Of a stretch of 8,434 nucleotides of DNA, positions 1 through 5,850 are shown one piece after another. Within the stretch, counting starts at the first letter, position 1. Each line of letters starts with the position of its first letter. The DNA is taken from positions 1 through 8,434 of the forward strand of contig PMBQ01000204.1 in NCBI GenBank assembly GCA_003152955.1, written 5' to 3'. The notes under the pieces were generated by a model. It was not told where the DNA came from, searched no databases, and saw only the letters and a list, made by a program, of their open reading frames with translations. The position numbers and the translations under genes were made by a program. The stretch comes from Candidatus Bathyarchaeota archaeon. Lineage in GTDB: Archaea; Thermoproteota; Bathyarchaeia; 40CM-2-53-6; FEN-987.

Positions 1-168
1 TTAGAGTACGACAAGAACACAGGTGACATTTACGCGATAGGAATGGGGCCGCCGACAATCTTTGGGCATGGTCCTCCAGGAACGACTGATCCCGCGCTCG
101 TGCTTAGACATGACTTGGAAGGCGGAGAACTAGTAACGGAAGCAACAGTATTCGCTGGGACACAGTAG
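1..168 (+). CDS. Probable Rieske iron-sulfur protein, C-terminal end (5' truncated)
   Basis: An open frame enters from the left edge and runs 55 codons to a TAG at 166-168. The tail begins LEYDKNTGDIYAIGMGPP. This resembles the segment just after the second Cys-His cluster box of Rieske proteins, where a 'YD..TG....GP.P' stretch follows the [2Fe-2S] ligands. The ligand boxes themselves would lie outside the window, so the call rests on this short tail and on the next gene. The stop codon is followed with no gap by the ATG of cytochrome b, so the two are almost certainly co-transcribed and probably translationally coupled. In bc-type complexes the Rieske protein takes an electron from quinol at the Qo site of cytochrome b, on the outer membrane face. 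The alternative is another small redox protein of the same operon, but the tail fits Rieske best. Confidence 0.62.
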   Translation, partial: LEYDKNTGDIYAIGMGPPTIFGHGPPGTTDPALVLRHDLEGGELVTEATVFAGTQ

Positions 169-1572
169 ATGAGCCTAGAGAGCAAGATTGCTAAGTGGTT
201 CGAATCACGCCTTGGCCTCAAGGCCACAGTGCTACGTCCCGTGCCCGAATACAGCTTCAATCCCTTCTACTGGCTCGGCGCACTAACCGTAATCGCCTTT
301 CTCATGCAGGCTTTCACAGGCCTATTGATGTTAATCTACTATGTGCCAGCCACGGATCAAGCCTACTCCTCAACAGTCTACATCATCAAAACCGTGCCGC
401 TGGGCTGGTTGATCGAGACCGTACACTTGTACGGAGCTTACGCCATGATACTCCTTGCATCTTTGCATATGTTCCGAGGATACTTCGTCAGCGTTCAGAA
501 GAAGCCCAGAGAAATGATGTGGGTCACAGGGATGCTAATGGGGCTGGTTGTCTTGGGGTTCGGATTAACGGGGTACCTCCTCCCATGGACTGTTGTCTCA
601 AAATCGGCAACCGACGTTTCAATAGGCATGCTTAGTTTCTTGCCGGCCCAAATCGGCTCCGTGCTCACGTTTCTCTTGGCCGGAACAGGGAGCAACGTAG
701 CAGAGCTCAGCAGGTTCTTCGACCTTCACATCGTAGTTCTCCCGGCGGGCCTTCTAGTGCTCCTGGCTCTCAAAATGTACATGTTCGAAGTTCATGGCGC
801 GGCTGAACCATCAACGGGACCGAAACCGTCGAAGGAGGTCCCTTGGTTTCCACGTGTCTACTTATACTTTGCAATGATTGGAAGCGTTTTCGTTGCTGCG
901 GTGCTGCTAGCCTCAGCCTTATTTCCGGTCTCGCTTTCAGCTGAATTCAGTCCGCAGGCGGCCTCTGGTTATGTGCCTCAACCAGAATGGTATTTCCTAT
1001 CGCTCTATCAAGTCTTGAAGTTTGCATCTTTTGAAGGCGAAGGAATCTACTACGCTCTGGGAGGTGTCACAGTCATCCTCGCCCTATTCGTCCTTCTACC
1101 ATTCATAGACAGGGGAACCAAGAGAGATGCGGCGTCAAGGCCGTTCTACACAACTATTGGATTGATACTTATCGCGGAGTTGGCCACCTTGACTGTGTGG
1201 GGATACTTCACGCCAGGACAGGTTATTCCGGACTTGCAGGCGCTGGTGATTATTGTTGGGGTTGCCCTAGTTATCGCTATTATGACAGCGTTGACCTACC
1301 GGATGCGGAACAAGATGCGAGGCCTACCCATTGGAAAATTAGGATTACGTTTCATGGCGTTGCCCCTCAGACACAGGACGATTACCGCCATGTTCGTGGG
1401 GCTGCTCGTGATAGGGTCTGTAAGCATGGCTGGTCTCGTGCGTTCGCTCGCTGCTGGTTCGATTGGTTTTGCGGCGCCTTTTTTGAACTTCATCGTCCTC
1501 GTTTCTTCGTTTTGCTTCATGGCAAGAATTCTAAGAAACCTCACATTGAGGCAAAGGGGGACGCTTCTTTGA
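169..1572 (+). CDS. Cytochrome b of a Rieske/cytochrome b (bc1/b6f-type) complex
   Basis: This 467-residue membrane protein carries the quinol-oxidising cytochrome b core, with the b6-like and subunit-IV-like parts fused. Hydrophobic segments lie near residues 34-57, 83-105, 116-138, 184-206, 231-252, 293-311, 328-346, 354-376, 405-426 and 434-453, so there are about two more C-terminal helices than the usual eight. Haem-ligand histidines are H86 and H100 in the second helix (VHLYGA and LHMFRGYF) and H187 in the fourth (FDLHIVVLP). The expected partner 15 residues after H187 is K202, not histidine; the next histidine is H209. The Qo-site motif PEWYF is at 272-276, with Glu273. The ATG directly follows the Rieske stop codon. 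The TGA overlaps the TTG start of the next gene. The family is certain; electron acceptor and quinone type cannot be read from sequence. Confidence 0.95.
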   Translation: MSLESKIAKWFESRLGLKATVLRPVPEYSFNPFYWLGALTVIAFLMQAFTGLLMLIYYVPATDQAYSSTVYIIKTVPLGWLIETVHLYGAYAMILLASLHMFRGYFVSVQKKPREMMWVTGMLMGLVVLGFGLTGYLLPWTVVSKSATDVSIGMLSFLPAQIGSVLTFLLAGTGSNVAELSRFFDLHIVVLPAGLLVLLALKMYMFEVHGAAEPSTGPKPSKEVPWFPRVYLYFAMIGSVFVAAVLLASALFPVSLSAEFSPQAASGYVPQPEWYFLSLYQVLKFASFEGEGIYYALGGVTVILALFVLLPFIDRGTKRDAASRPFYTTIGLILIAELATLTVWGYFTPGQVIPDLQALVIIVGVALVIAIMTALTYRMRNKMRGLPIGKLGLRFMALPLRHRTITAMFVGLLVIGSVSMAGLVRSLAAGSIGFAAPFLNFIVLVSSFCFMARILRNLTLRQRGTLL

Positions 1573-1841
1573 AGGTCGATCAGGAAGTTGTGAAATATCC
1601 GGTTGGATGGGTTCTTGTTATTCTCCTGATCACGATAGCTGTTTACCTATGGCTCTTAGACCTATTCTCGATGCAGCGAGTGTTCGGAGTGCTCCTGGCA
1701 TCGGAGCTTGTGGTCTTCGCGATGCTGGCATACCTCTACTCCAAGCCATCCTTCTCGAAGGTCAGCAAATCGTGGTTTCTTGCAGGAGCTATCTCGGTTG
1801 CAGTTTTCCTTTTCCTAGCGTTGACTTTAGCGACGCAATAG
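1569..1841 (+). CDS. Small three-helix membrane protein of the cytochrome b operon
   Basis: This 90-residue hydrophobic protein has three predicted membrane helices, at about residues 14-33, 39-60 and 69-88, joined by short polar loops (SMQR and SKPSFSKVSKS). I chose the TTG at 1569 because it overlaps the cytochrome b stop (TTGA) and has a purine-rich AAAGGGGG stretch about 9 bases upstream. In the same frame upstream there is no ATG, and the translation stops looking like membrane protein. I do not recognise the family, and no haem, copper or iron-sulfur ligand motif is visible. Its position between cytochrome b and a large polytopic membrane protein suggests a small accessory or assembly subunit of the same complex. 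That role is inferred from context only. Confidence 0.78.
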   Translation: MKVDQEVVKYPVGWVLVILLITIAVYLWLLDLFSMQRVFGVLLASELVVFAMLAYLYSKPSFSKVSKSWFLAGAISVAVFLFLALTLATQ

Positions 1842-1854
1842 GGCAGGTCGAATC

Positions 1855-2865
1855 ATGGGCTGGCATGGCTTCGTCGGCAGACTAGCCTTTGTCTTGAGCG
1901 TCATTGTCGCTTTCACCTCTCTCTTCGATCTCTTCGTAAACAGGCTCCTCTTTCGTGCTGGACCCGAGGTTTTGGCTCACATGGAAATCCCAGGACTGTC
2001 AGAGTTGGCGGTTATTGGTAGAATCTCTTTTACTTTCGAGCAGATGGTTCTTTACGTAATCTTGGGTTCGGCTGTGTTCCTCTTGGCCAGCGAACGCGAG
2101 GTTATGCCGCGTTTCGTAAGTCTTCTTATTGTGCCACAACTTGTGTGCGCGGGTTTGCTCTACTTTTCTATTCCCCTAGAGCTGGCATGGGGAGTTAGTA
2201 TGCTGCTTGTCTCGGTGACGGGGGTCGAGGTCCTTGGCCTACTCTTGATGCATGCTCTAAGCAAGGAGAGTCTAACTCGGAAACAACTTACAATTCAAAG
2301 AGTATTTCTCTTAACTCTAGCGTTGTGTTTCATCTTCCCAATCTACTACCGCATGTCTCTGCTCCTGGGTGCAATCAACGTCGCAGCGCCGCCTTTTGCG
2401 GTTGGAGCTTATGAGGCGGGGGTTTTCATGATCATGTTGGCCGCGGCAACGGCGTTGGCCTACGCACTGGTCGCTCCGAGTCCCGGTTACAAGATGAGCG
2501 TCTGGAACTTTGCGAAAGCCGCATTTCTCCCCACTCTTCTGATCGGCCCAATTCTGTATGGCTTGATGGAGAGTTACTTCATGGTCCAGATATTCTCACT
2601 CGTCATCGCGATGAGCACCGACATAACACTCTCATTTCAATTAGTGCGTGCCATCGTCTTCTTTTGGTGGGTTTTGCTAGTCGCAATTGTGCTCTTTTTG
2701 CTGAAAGGACGCGCCTCCCGAAGCAGATTTTTGTTTCAGCAGGGCATCGGTTTAATCTTAATTCTCAGTACGACTTTCCTCTTCAACTACCCGAACTACC
2801 TTCTATTAGGGACAGCCGGCGTGTTCCTCCTCTCCTACCCGATAAGAGGGACGCAGGGATCCTAA
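1855..2865 (+). CDS. Polytopic membrane protein of the Rieske/cytochrome b operon
   Basis: This 336-residue, very hydrophobic protein has roughly nine or ten membrane helices, at about 9-28, 62-80, 86-104, 110-133, 147-165, 188-207, 222-238, 265-284, 297-311 and 314-329. The ATG is preceded at good distance by GGCAGGTCGA, a good Shine-Dalgarno match, and sits 13 bases after the previous stop. No cofactor-binding signature is evident; the histidines are few (H4, H42, H133) and not paired within helices. Archaeal cytochrome b clusters commonly carry an extra multi-spanning membrane protein. CbsB of Sulfolobales is an example by position and topology, but I cannot establish homology by eye. A structural or electron-transfer accessory role in the complex is inferred from the operon. 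This is the last + strand gene of the operon; a convergent gap follows. Confidence 0.85.
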   Translation: MGWHGFVGRLAFVLSVIVAFTSLFDLFVNRLLFRAGPEVLAHMEIPGLSELAVIGRISFTFEQMVLYVILGSAVFLLASEREVMPRFVSLLIVPQLVCAGLLYFSIPLELAWGVSMLLVSVTGVEVLGLLLMHALSKESLTRKQLTIQRVFLLTLALCFIFPIYYRMSLLLGAINVAAPPFAVGAYEAGVFMIMLAAATALAYALVAPSPGYKMSVWNFAKAAFLPTLLIGPILYGLMESYFMVQIFSLVIAMSTDITLSFQLVRAIVFFWWVLLVAIVLFLLKGRASRSRFLFQQGIGLILILSTTFLFNYPNYLLLGTAGVFLLSYPIRGTQGS

Positions 2866-2881
2866 GGCGAGGAGATCAATA

Positions 2882-3034
2882 CTATGAATCAATTGAGAGA
2901 ATAGGCGATTGGCAGAAAAGGTTCTGGCATTTTGTGAGAAGTTCATCTCCCTTCTTCATGCCGGCTTCTCGTTGGATTTCCATTGGTAGTGAAATCTGTC
3001 CCTTGCCCGAGACCGTCACGTTCTTGATGGTCAG
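2882..3034 (-). pseudogene. AbrB/SpoVT-type swapped-hairpin DNA-binding domain, probably a remnant
   Basis: On the - strand, in the gap between convergent genes, one frame reads NVTVSGKGQISLPMEIQREA followed by GMKKGDELL. This is the diagnostic core of the AbrB/MazE/SpoVT swapped-hairpin fold (consensus V-T-V-S-x-K-G-Q-I-x-L-P-x-x-[IL]-R-x-x-x-G-[IM]-K-x-G-D). The frame is open from about 3085 to a TAG at 2882-2884 but has no ATG. The only candidate starts are GTG at 3019, which would trim the first beta strand, and a rare CTG at 3034. Neither has a well-placed ribosome binding site. After GDELL the sequence (TKCQNLFCQS...) no longer looks like the final beta strand, and neither alternative frame restores it. 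I read it as a decayed or truncated antitoxin/regulator gene. A functional 45-residue protein from the GTG is the less likely alternative. Confidence 0.5.
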
Positions 3035-3071
3035 TTCGCTGGTGCCGCTCCACCGTCTTCGCTGAACAGTG

Positions 3072-4034
3072 CTAGTTTGTTTTGTCTACTCTGCCTAACA
3101 CCTGCATGGCTCTGAGTGTTATCATTTTGCTTGGTTTGCCTGGTTTTTCGAGGGCGAATGGAATTGGTTTTCGTTTCGGATTCTTCTCGTACCATTGTTT
3201 CATTGAGCCTTCCAGGTCTGGGTTAGTTGCGTCAAGGATCCATTTGCCATCGCTTCGCATTTTATTTCTCAGCAGAGAGAGCGCGTTCTTCAGTCTTGGG
3301 TCGTCGCCGTAGCCTAGGGCAGTGATGAAATCGAGGCCCACGAGAATATCGTAGTAGTAGTGAATTGGATAGTGGAACCTGTACCATGGCTTGTAGTTTG
3401 ATCCTTGTTTGTGCAACTCCTTTTCCAAGTAGAACTCTGCTCCCATTTCTACGGAGCGTTTCATGCTTCGGGTCCATTTCTGCTTCGGATAAGCCGCGAA
3501 TGCACTCATACCTTCCCATGAATCCAAGTTTCTGCCCGACCCGAAACAAGACCAGCCTCCCCTATTCGACTGATTCTTGACCAACCATTCGAATGCGCTG
3601 CTTACTTTCGGATGGTCAGCATAACCGAATAAGACCAAGGCGCGCGCCGTGTTGCCTACGATGCAAAGATGGCTCTTACTCCAACCTTCGGCGCCGAATC
3701 CACCGTCCTTCTTTGCGAAATGTGAAATCCACAAATCGCACGCCTTGGCGATCCGAGGATCCTTTCTGGTCAATCCCAGATCGGATAGGATGAGGAGCAT
3801 CCAGTTCGTGGACAGGTATTTTGGAGTGTAGAATTTCTCCTTGTCCTCCCACCATCCGCCGAGCTGCTGTTTGGTCAGAATGTCCGCCGCCCAGCCCGTG
3901 GCAGGTATCATCTCTTTTGTTGATTGAACCTCCGGATCGTTCTCAGCCTTTTCAAGCAGCTTGGTTAGAGCATGATATTTGATTGAGGGTTGGTTATCCT
4001 CCAACAGCCATCCCAGATCCCCCTTGGCCTTCAC
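3072..4034 (-). CDS. Terpene-cyclase/prenyltransferase-fold (alpha-toroid) protein
   Basis: This 320-residue soluble protein is built of helical repeats with glycine/aromatic turns typical of the terpenoid cyclase/protein prenyltransferase alpha-toroid superfamily. Two exact QW-type motifs (Q-x3-G-x-W) are present: Q56-W62 (QQLGGWW) and Q155-W161 (QSNRGGW). Related turns are DGGFG at 110-114 and GNTARALVLFGY at 127-138. There is no DXDD motif, so squalene-hopene cyclase chemistry is not supported, and the length is about half of a full cyclase. A His/Tyr-rich HYPIHYYYD patch at 221-229 could line a pocket. I found no convincing Asp-Cys-His zinc set of protein prenyltransferase beta subunits. 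There is no signal peptide or membrane segment. The start is GTG at 4034, preceded by GAGGCTGA at usable distance; an overlapping ATG is out of frame. It lies 129 bases downstream of aspartate kinase. Substrate and reaction are unknown. Confidence 0.75.
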   Translation of the reverse strand: MKAKGDLGWLLEDNQPSIKYHALTKLLEKAENDPEVQSTKEMIPATGWAADILTKQQLGGWWEDKEKFYTPKYLSTNWMLLILSDLGLTRKDPRIAKACDLWISHFAKKDGGFGAEGWSKSHLCIVGNTARALVLFGYADHPKVSSAFEWLVKNQSNRGGWSCFGSGRNLDSWEGMSAFAAYPKQKWTRSMKRSVEMGAEFYLEKELHKQGSNYKPWYRFHYPIHYYYDILVGLDFITALGYGDDPRLKNALSLLRNKMRSDGKWILDATNPDLEGSMKQWYEKNPKRKPIPFALEKPGKPSKMITLRAMQVLGRVDKTN

Positions 4035-4123
4035 ATCCGGTCAGCCTCTGGGCAAGTGTGCCTTCGTCCTTTGCCATTAATCATGGTGGTGCGGAATGGT
4101 CCTACCGGTCCCACGCGGCAATT

Positions 4124-4143
4124 GCTGCAGGAGTCTCTGCAGC
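4124..4143. other. Short inverted repeat between aspartate kinase and the toroid gene
   Basis: The arms GCTGCAG and CTGCAGC are perfect 7-base inverted repeats around a 6-base loop (GAGTCT). It lies just after the aspartate kinase stop on the - strand. No T-run follows on that strand, so a typical archaeal oligo-T terminator is not supported. It could be a weak mRNA hairpin or chance. Confidence 0.3.
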
Positions 4144-4163
4144 TCGTCGACTGTGACACGTCG

Positions 4164-5567
4164 CTAGAAACTTGGTTCAGCAGGCAGACTTAGTTCGACT
4201 GCGACCTCGCCGAAGAATTCGCGATGCAGCCTTTGCACGACAACCTCCAAATCTGACTGATTGATCACGAAGCTCACACTGAGTCCTGAGGCGCCATCCG
4301 ATGCCGCGTCAGCCTTCAGACTTCGAATCGCACTGAAAGCCCGGGACATTATGGTCGGGTTATTTCGACTTATCTCTCCAATTAGACAGACGACGGCTTT
4401 CTCATGTTCCACGGTCACTGCAGAAATGTCCATGAGCTCGTCAACAATCAAGTCGACATGTCGAATGTCGTCTACCGCAATGACCACATTCGATTCCGAC
4501 GTTTTCACCAGGTAGATCCGCGTTTCGAACTTGTTGAAGACTCCGAAGATAATTCTCAGGGAGCTGTGGTCCAGACGAGTTCGCAGTGAATGGACATTGA
4601 TGACTGTAATGTCTTTCTTGTACGCTATCGTCTTAACACGGCCAGATTGAGGTTTACGGCCATCGCTTACCACTACCCGAGTCCCAGATGATTGAGGTCG
4701 CATCGTGTTGTAGACATGCACGGGTATCTGCTTCTGCAGAAGTGGTATAGTAGTTTTCGGGTGCAAGACTTTCGCCCCAAAGTAAGCCATCTCAGAAGCC
4801 TCTTCAAATGTCACAGTCTCGAGCAATTGTGCTTCGGGGACCAATTTGGGATCCGCCGTCAGAATTCCATCAACATCTGTCCAGACTTCGACTGCTTCTG
4901 CGCCGAGCAATGACCCGATAATAGCGGCCGAATAATCTGACCCGTTTCGTCCTAGAGTTGTCGTTGCACCTTCAAGCGTCGAACCGATGAAACCTTGCGT
5001 TACGGGAACGGCTCCGGCCTCAATAACTGGCAGAATGATTTCTCTCGCTCGAACCGCAGATAGGTCCATCAGTGGAGTGGCCTTACCGTAGTTCTCGTCG
5101 GTGATCAAGACACGGCGTGCGTCTATCAATTTGGATTCGAGACCGAATTCTTCCATCGCCGCCGAGAGTACTGCTGTGGAGAACTGTTCGCCATAGGACG
5201 CTATCGCATCCAAAGACCGCGCGGAGAGCTCACTCGTCGCGGTCAAACCATCGATTAGGCTCCTGATATCATCTACATAGCGGTCTATTCGATCGAGAGT
5301 CGACTTGCGTAGAGCACTATCATGGATCAGCTCGGTGATCAACACATGATAACGTCCGACTATGGCGTCGTCGATGAGTTCTCTTGCTTCAATACTCTTG
5401 CCTTCGTGAGCTAATTGGCAGCATCGGATTAGTGTATCCGTGATCCCAGCCGCTGCGGATAAGACGACGATGGGTTGCCGATCCAATTTTGATTTGATTA
5501 TGGTGATGACTTGCTTCATGGCAGCAGCGTCTTGAACTGATGTGCCTCCGAACTTCGTTACTATCAA
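4164..5567 (-). CDS. lysC: Aspartate kinase (monofunctional, tandem ACT domains)
   Basis: This enzyme phosphorylates L-aspartate with ATP to give aspartyl-4-phosphate, the first step towards lysine, threonine, methionine and isoleucine. The 467-residue length fits monofunctional aspartate kinases. The amino acid kinase domain spans about 1-300. It shows KFGGTS at 5-10, SYGEQFS at 124-130, GFIG at 192-195, TTLGRNGSDYSAA at 203-215, VWTDVDGILTADP at 228-240 and AKVLHPKT at 265-272. The C-terminal part (about 318-460) reads as two ACT repeats (ITVINVHS near 320-327 and AVVCLIGE near 391-398), the usual seat of feedback inhibition by lysine or threonine. The start is TTG at 5567, which puts KFGGTS at the normal distance from the N-terminus; GGAAG and GAGGG lie just upstream. 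An ATG 10 bases upstream is out of frame. No fused homoserine dehydrogenase is present. Confidence 0.95.
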   Translation of the reverse strand: MIVTKFGGTSVQDAAAMKQVITIIKSKLDRQPIVVLSAAAGITDTLIRCCQLAHEGKSIEARELIDDAIVGRYHVLITELIHDSALRKSTLDRIDRYVDDIRSLIDGLTATSELSARSLDAIASYGEQFSTAVLSAAMEEFGLESKLIDARRVLITDENYGKATPLMDLSAVRAREIILPVIEAGAVPVTQGFIGSTLEGATTTLGRNGSDYSAAIIGSLLGAEAVEVWTDVDGILTADPKLVPEAQLLETVTFEEASEMAYFGAKVLHPKTTIPLLQKQIPVHVYNTMRPQSSGTRVVVSDGRKPQSGRVKTIAYKKDITVINVHSLRTRLDHSSLRIIFGVFNKFETRIYLVKTSESNVVIAVDDIRHVDLIVDELMDISAVTVEHEKAVVCLIGEISRNNPTIMSRAFSAIRSLKADAASDGASGLSVSFVINQSDLEVVVQRLHREFFGEVAVELSLPAEPSF

Positions 5568-5610
5568 GAGCTTCCATCGCCCTCAGTTAGTATTGCCTTC
5601 GGCTCTCCAT

Positions 5611-5619
5611 CTTAATTGG
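5611..5619 (-). promoter_or_regulatory. Candidate TATA element for aspartate kinase
   Basis: Read on the - strand this is CCAATTAAG. A start site about 25 bases downstream would give a leader of roughly 20 bases that contains the GAGGG ribosome-binding-like site before the TTG. A second A/T-rich candidate, TTCTTAATACC at 5690-5700, lies further upstream. Both are close to the same 9-base direct repeat AATTGGCTG (5614-5622 and 5699-5707), so two tandem promoters are possible. Confidence 0.3.
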
Positions 5620-5715
5620 CTGCTTCCGAAGCAAAGCGAATTGTATGGTGGTCAAGGATCGCGGACTAGTGTGCGCGTCACGCCAAAGTGGTATTAAGAA
5701 TTGGCTGACCCATCT

Positions 5716-5760
5716 ATTCCTAAAGGAATTTTTAGCAGGAATAATCATTCCTTAAGGAAT
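5716..5760. promoter_or_regulatory. Cluster of AGGAAT/ATTCCT hexamers: two palindromic operator-like sites
   Basis: Two 14-base palindromes lie in the 283-base gap upstream of aspartate kinase. They are ATTCCTAAAGGAAT at 5716-5729 and the perfect ATTCCTTAAGGAAT at 5747-5760. A lone AGGAAT half-site at 5737-5742 lies between them, so five copies of one hexamer fall within 45 bases. Palindrome centres are 31 bases apart, almost exactly three helical turns, so both sites face the same side of the DNA. This is the arrangement expected for two dimers of a helix-turn-helix regulator. The cluster lies about 150 bases upstream of the aspartate kinase start and 90 bases downstream of the citrate synthase stop. 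The protein that binds is unknown. Alternative hairpins in the citrate synthase 3' RNA are also possible. Confidence 0.5.
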
Positions 5761-5850
5761 TGCGGGCATACAGCGTGGGTGAGAGCTAAGGTTGGGCTTT
5801 TCGAATCAAGATCTTCTGTGAGGCTAGCGGCGCGAGTTCGATTGGCTAGT

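Noticed and set aside
1197..1568. Upstream part of the frame that contains the 90-residue membrane protein
   Set aside because: It overlaps the cytochrome b C-terminal helices in another frame, and its translation is Cys/Arg/His-rich and not membrane-like. Only the part from TTG 1569 is credible.
2867..2904. Perfect-looking GAGGAGATCA ribosome binding site followed by ATG on the + strand
   Set aside because: The frame ends after six codons (MNQLRE), and nothing protein-like follows; it could be a leftover gene start but cannot be supported.
3073..3087. T-rich tract as terminator of the + strand respiratory operon
   Set aside because: TTTGTTTTGTC is interrupted and lies inside the last codons of the convergent gene, more than 200 bases past the operon end; too weak to call.
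5716..5760. Reading the hexamer palindromes as a transcription terminator of citrate synthase
   Set aside because: Stems are short and A/T-rich, no strong T-run follows on the - strand, and the helical phasing fits protein binding sites better.
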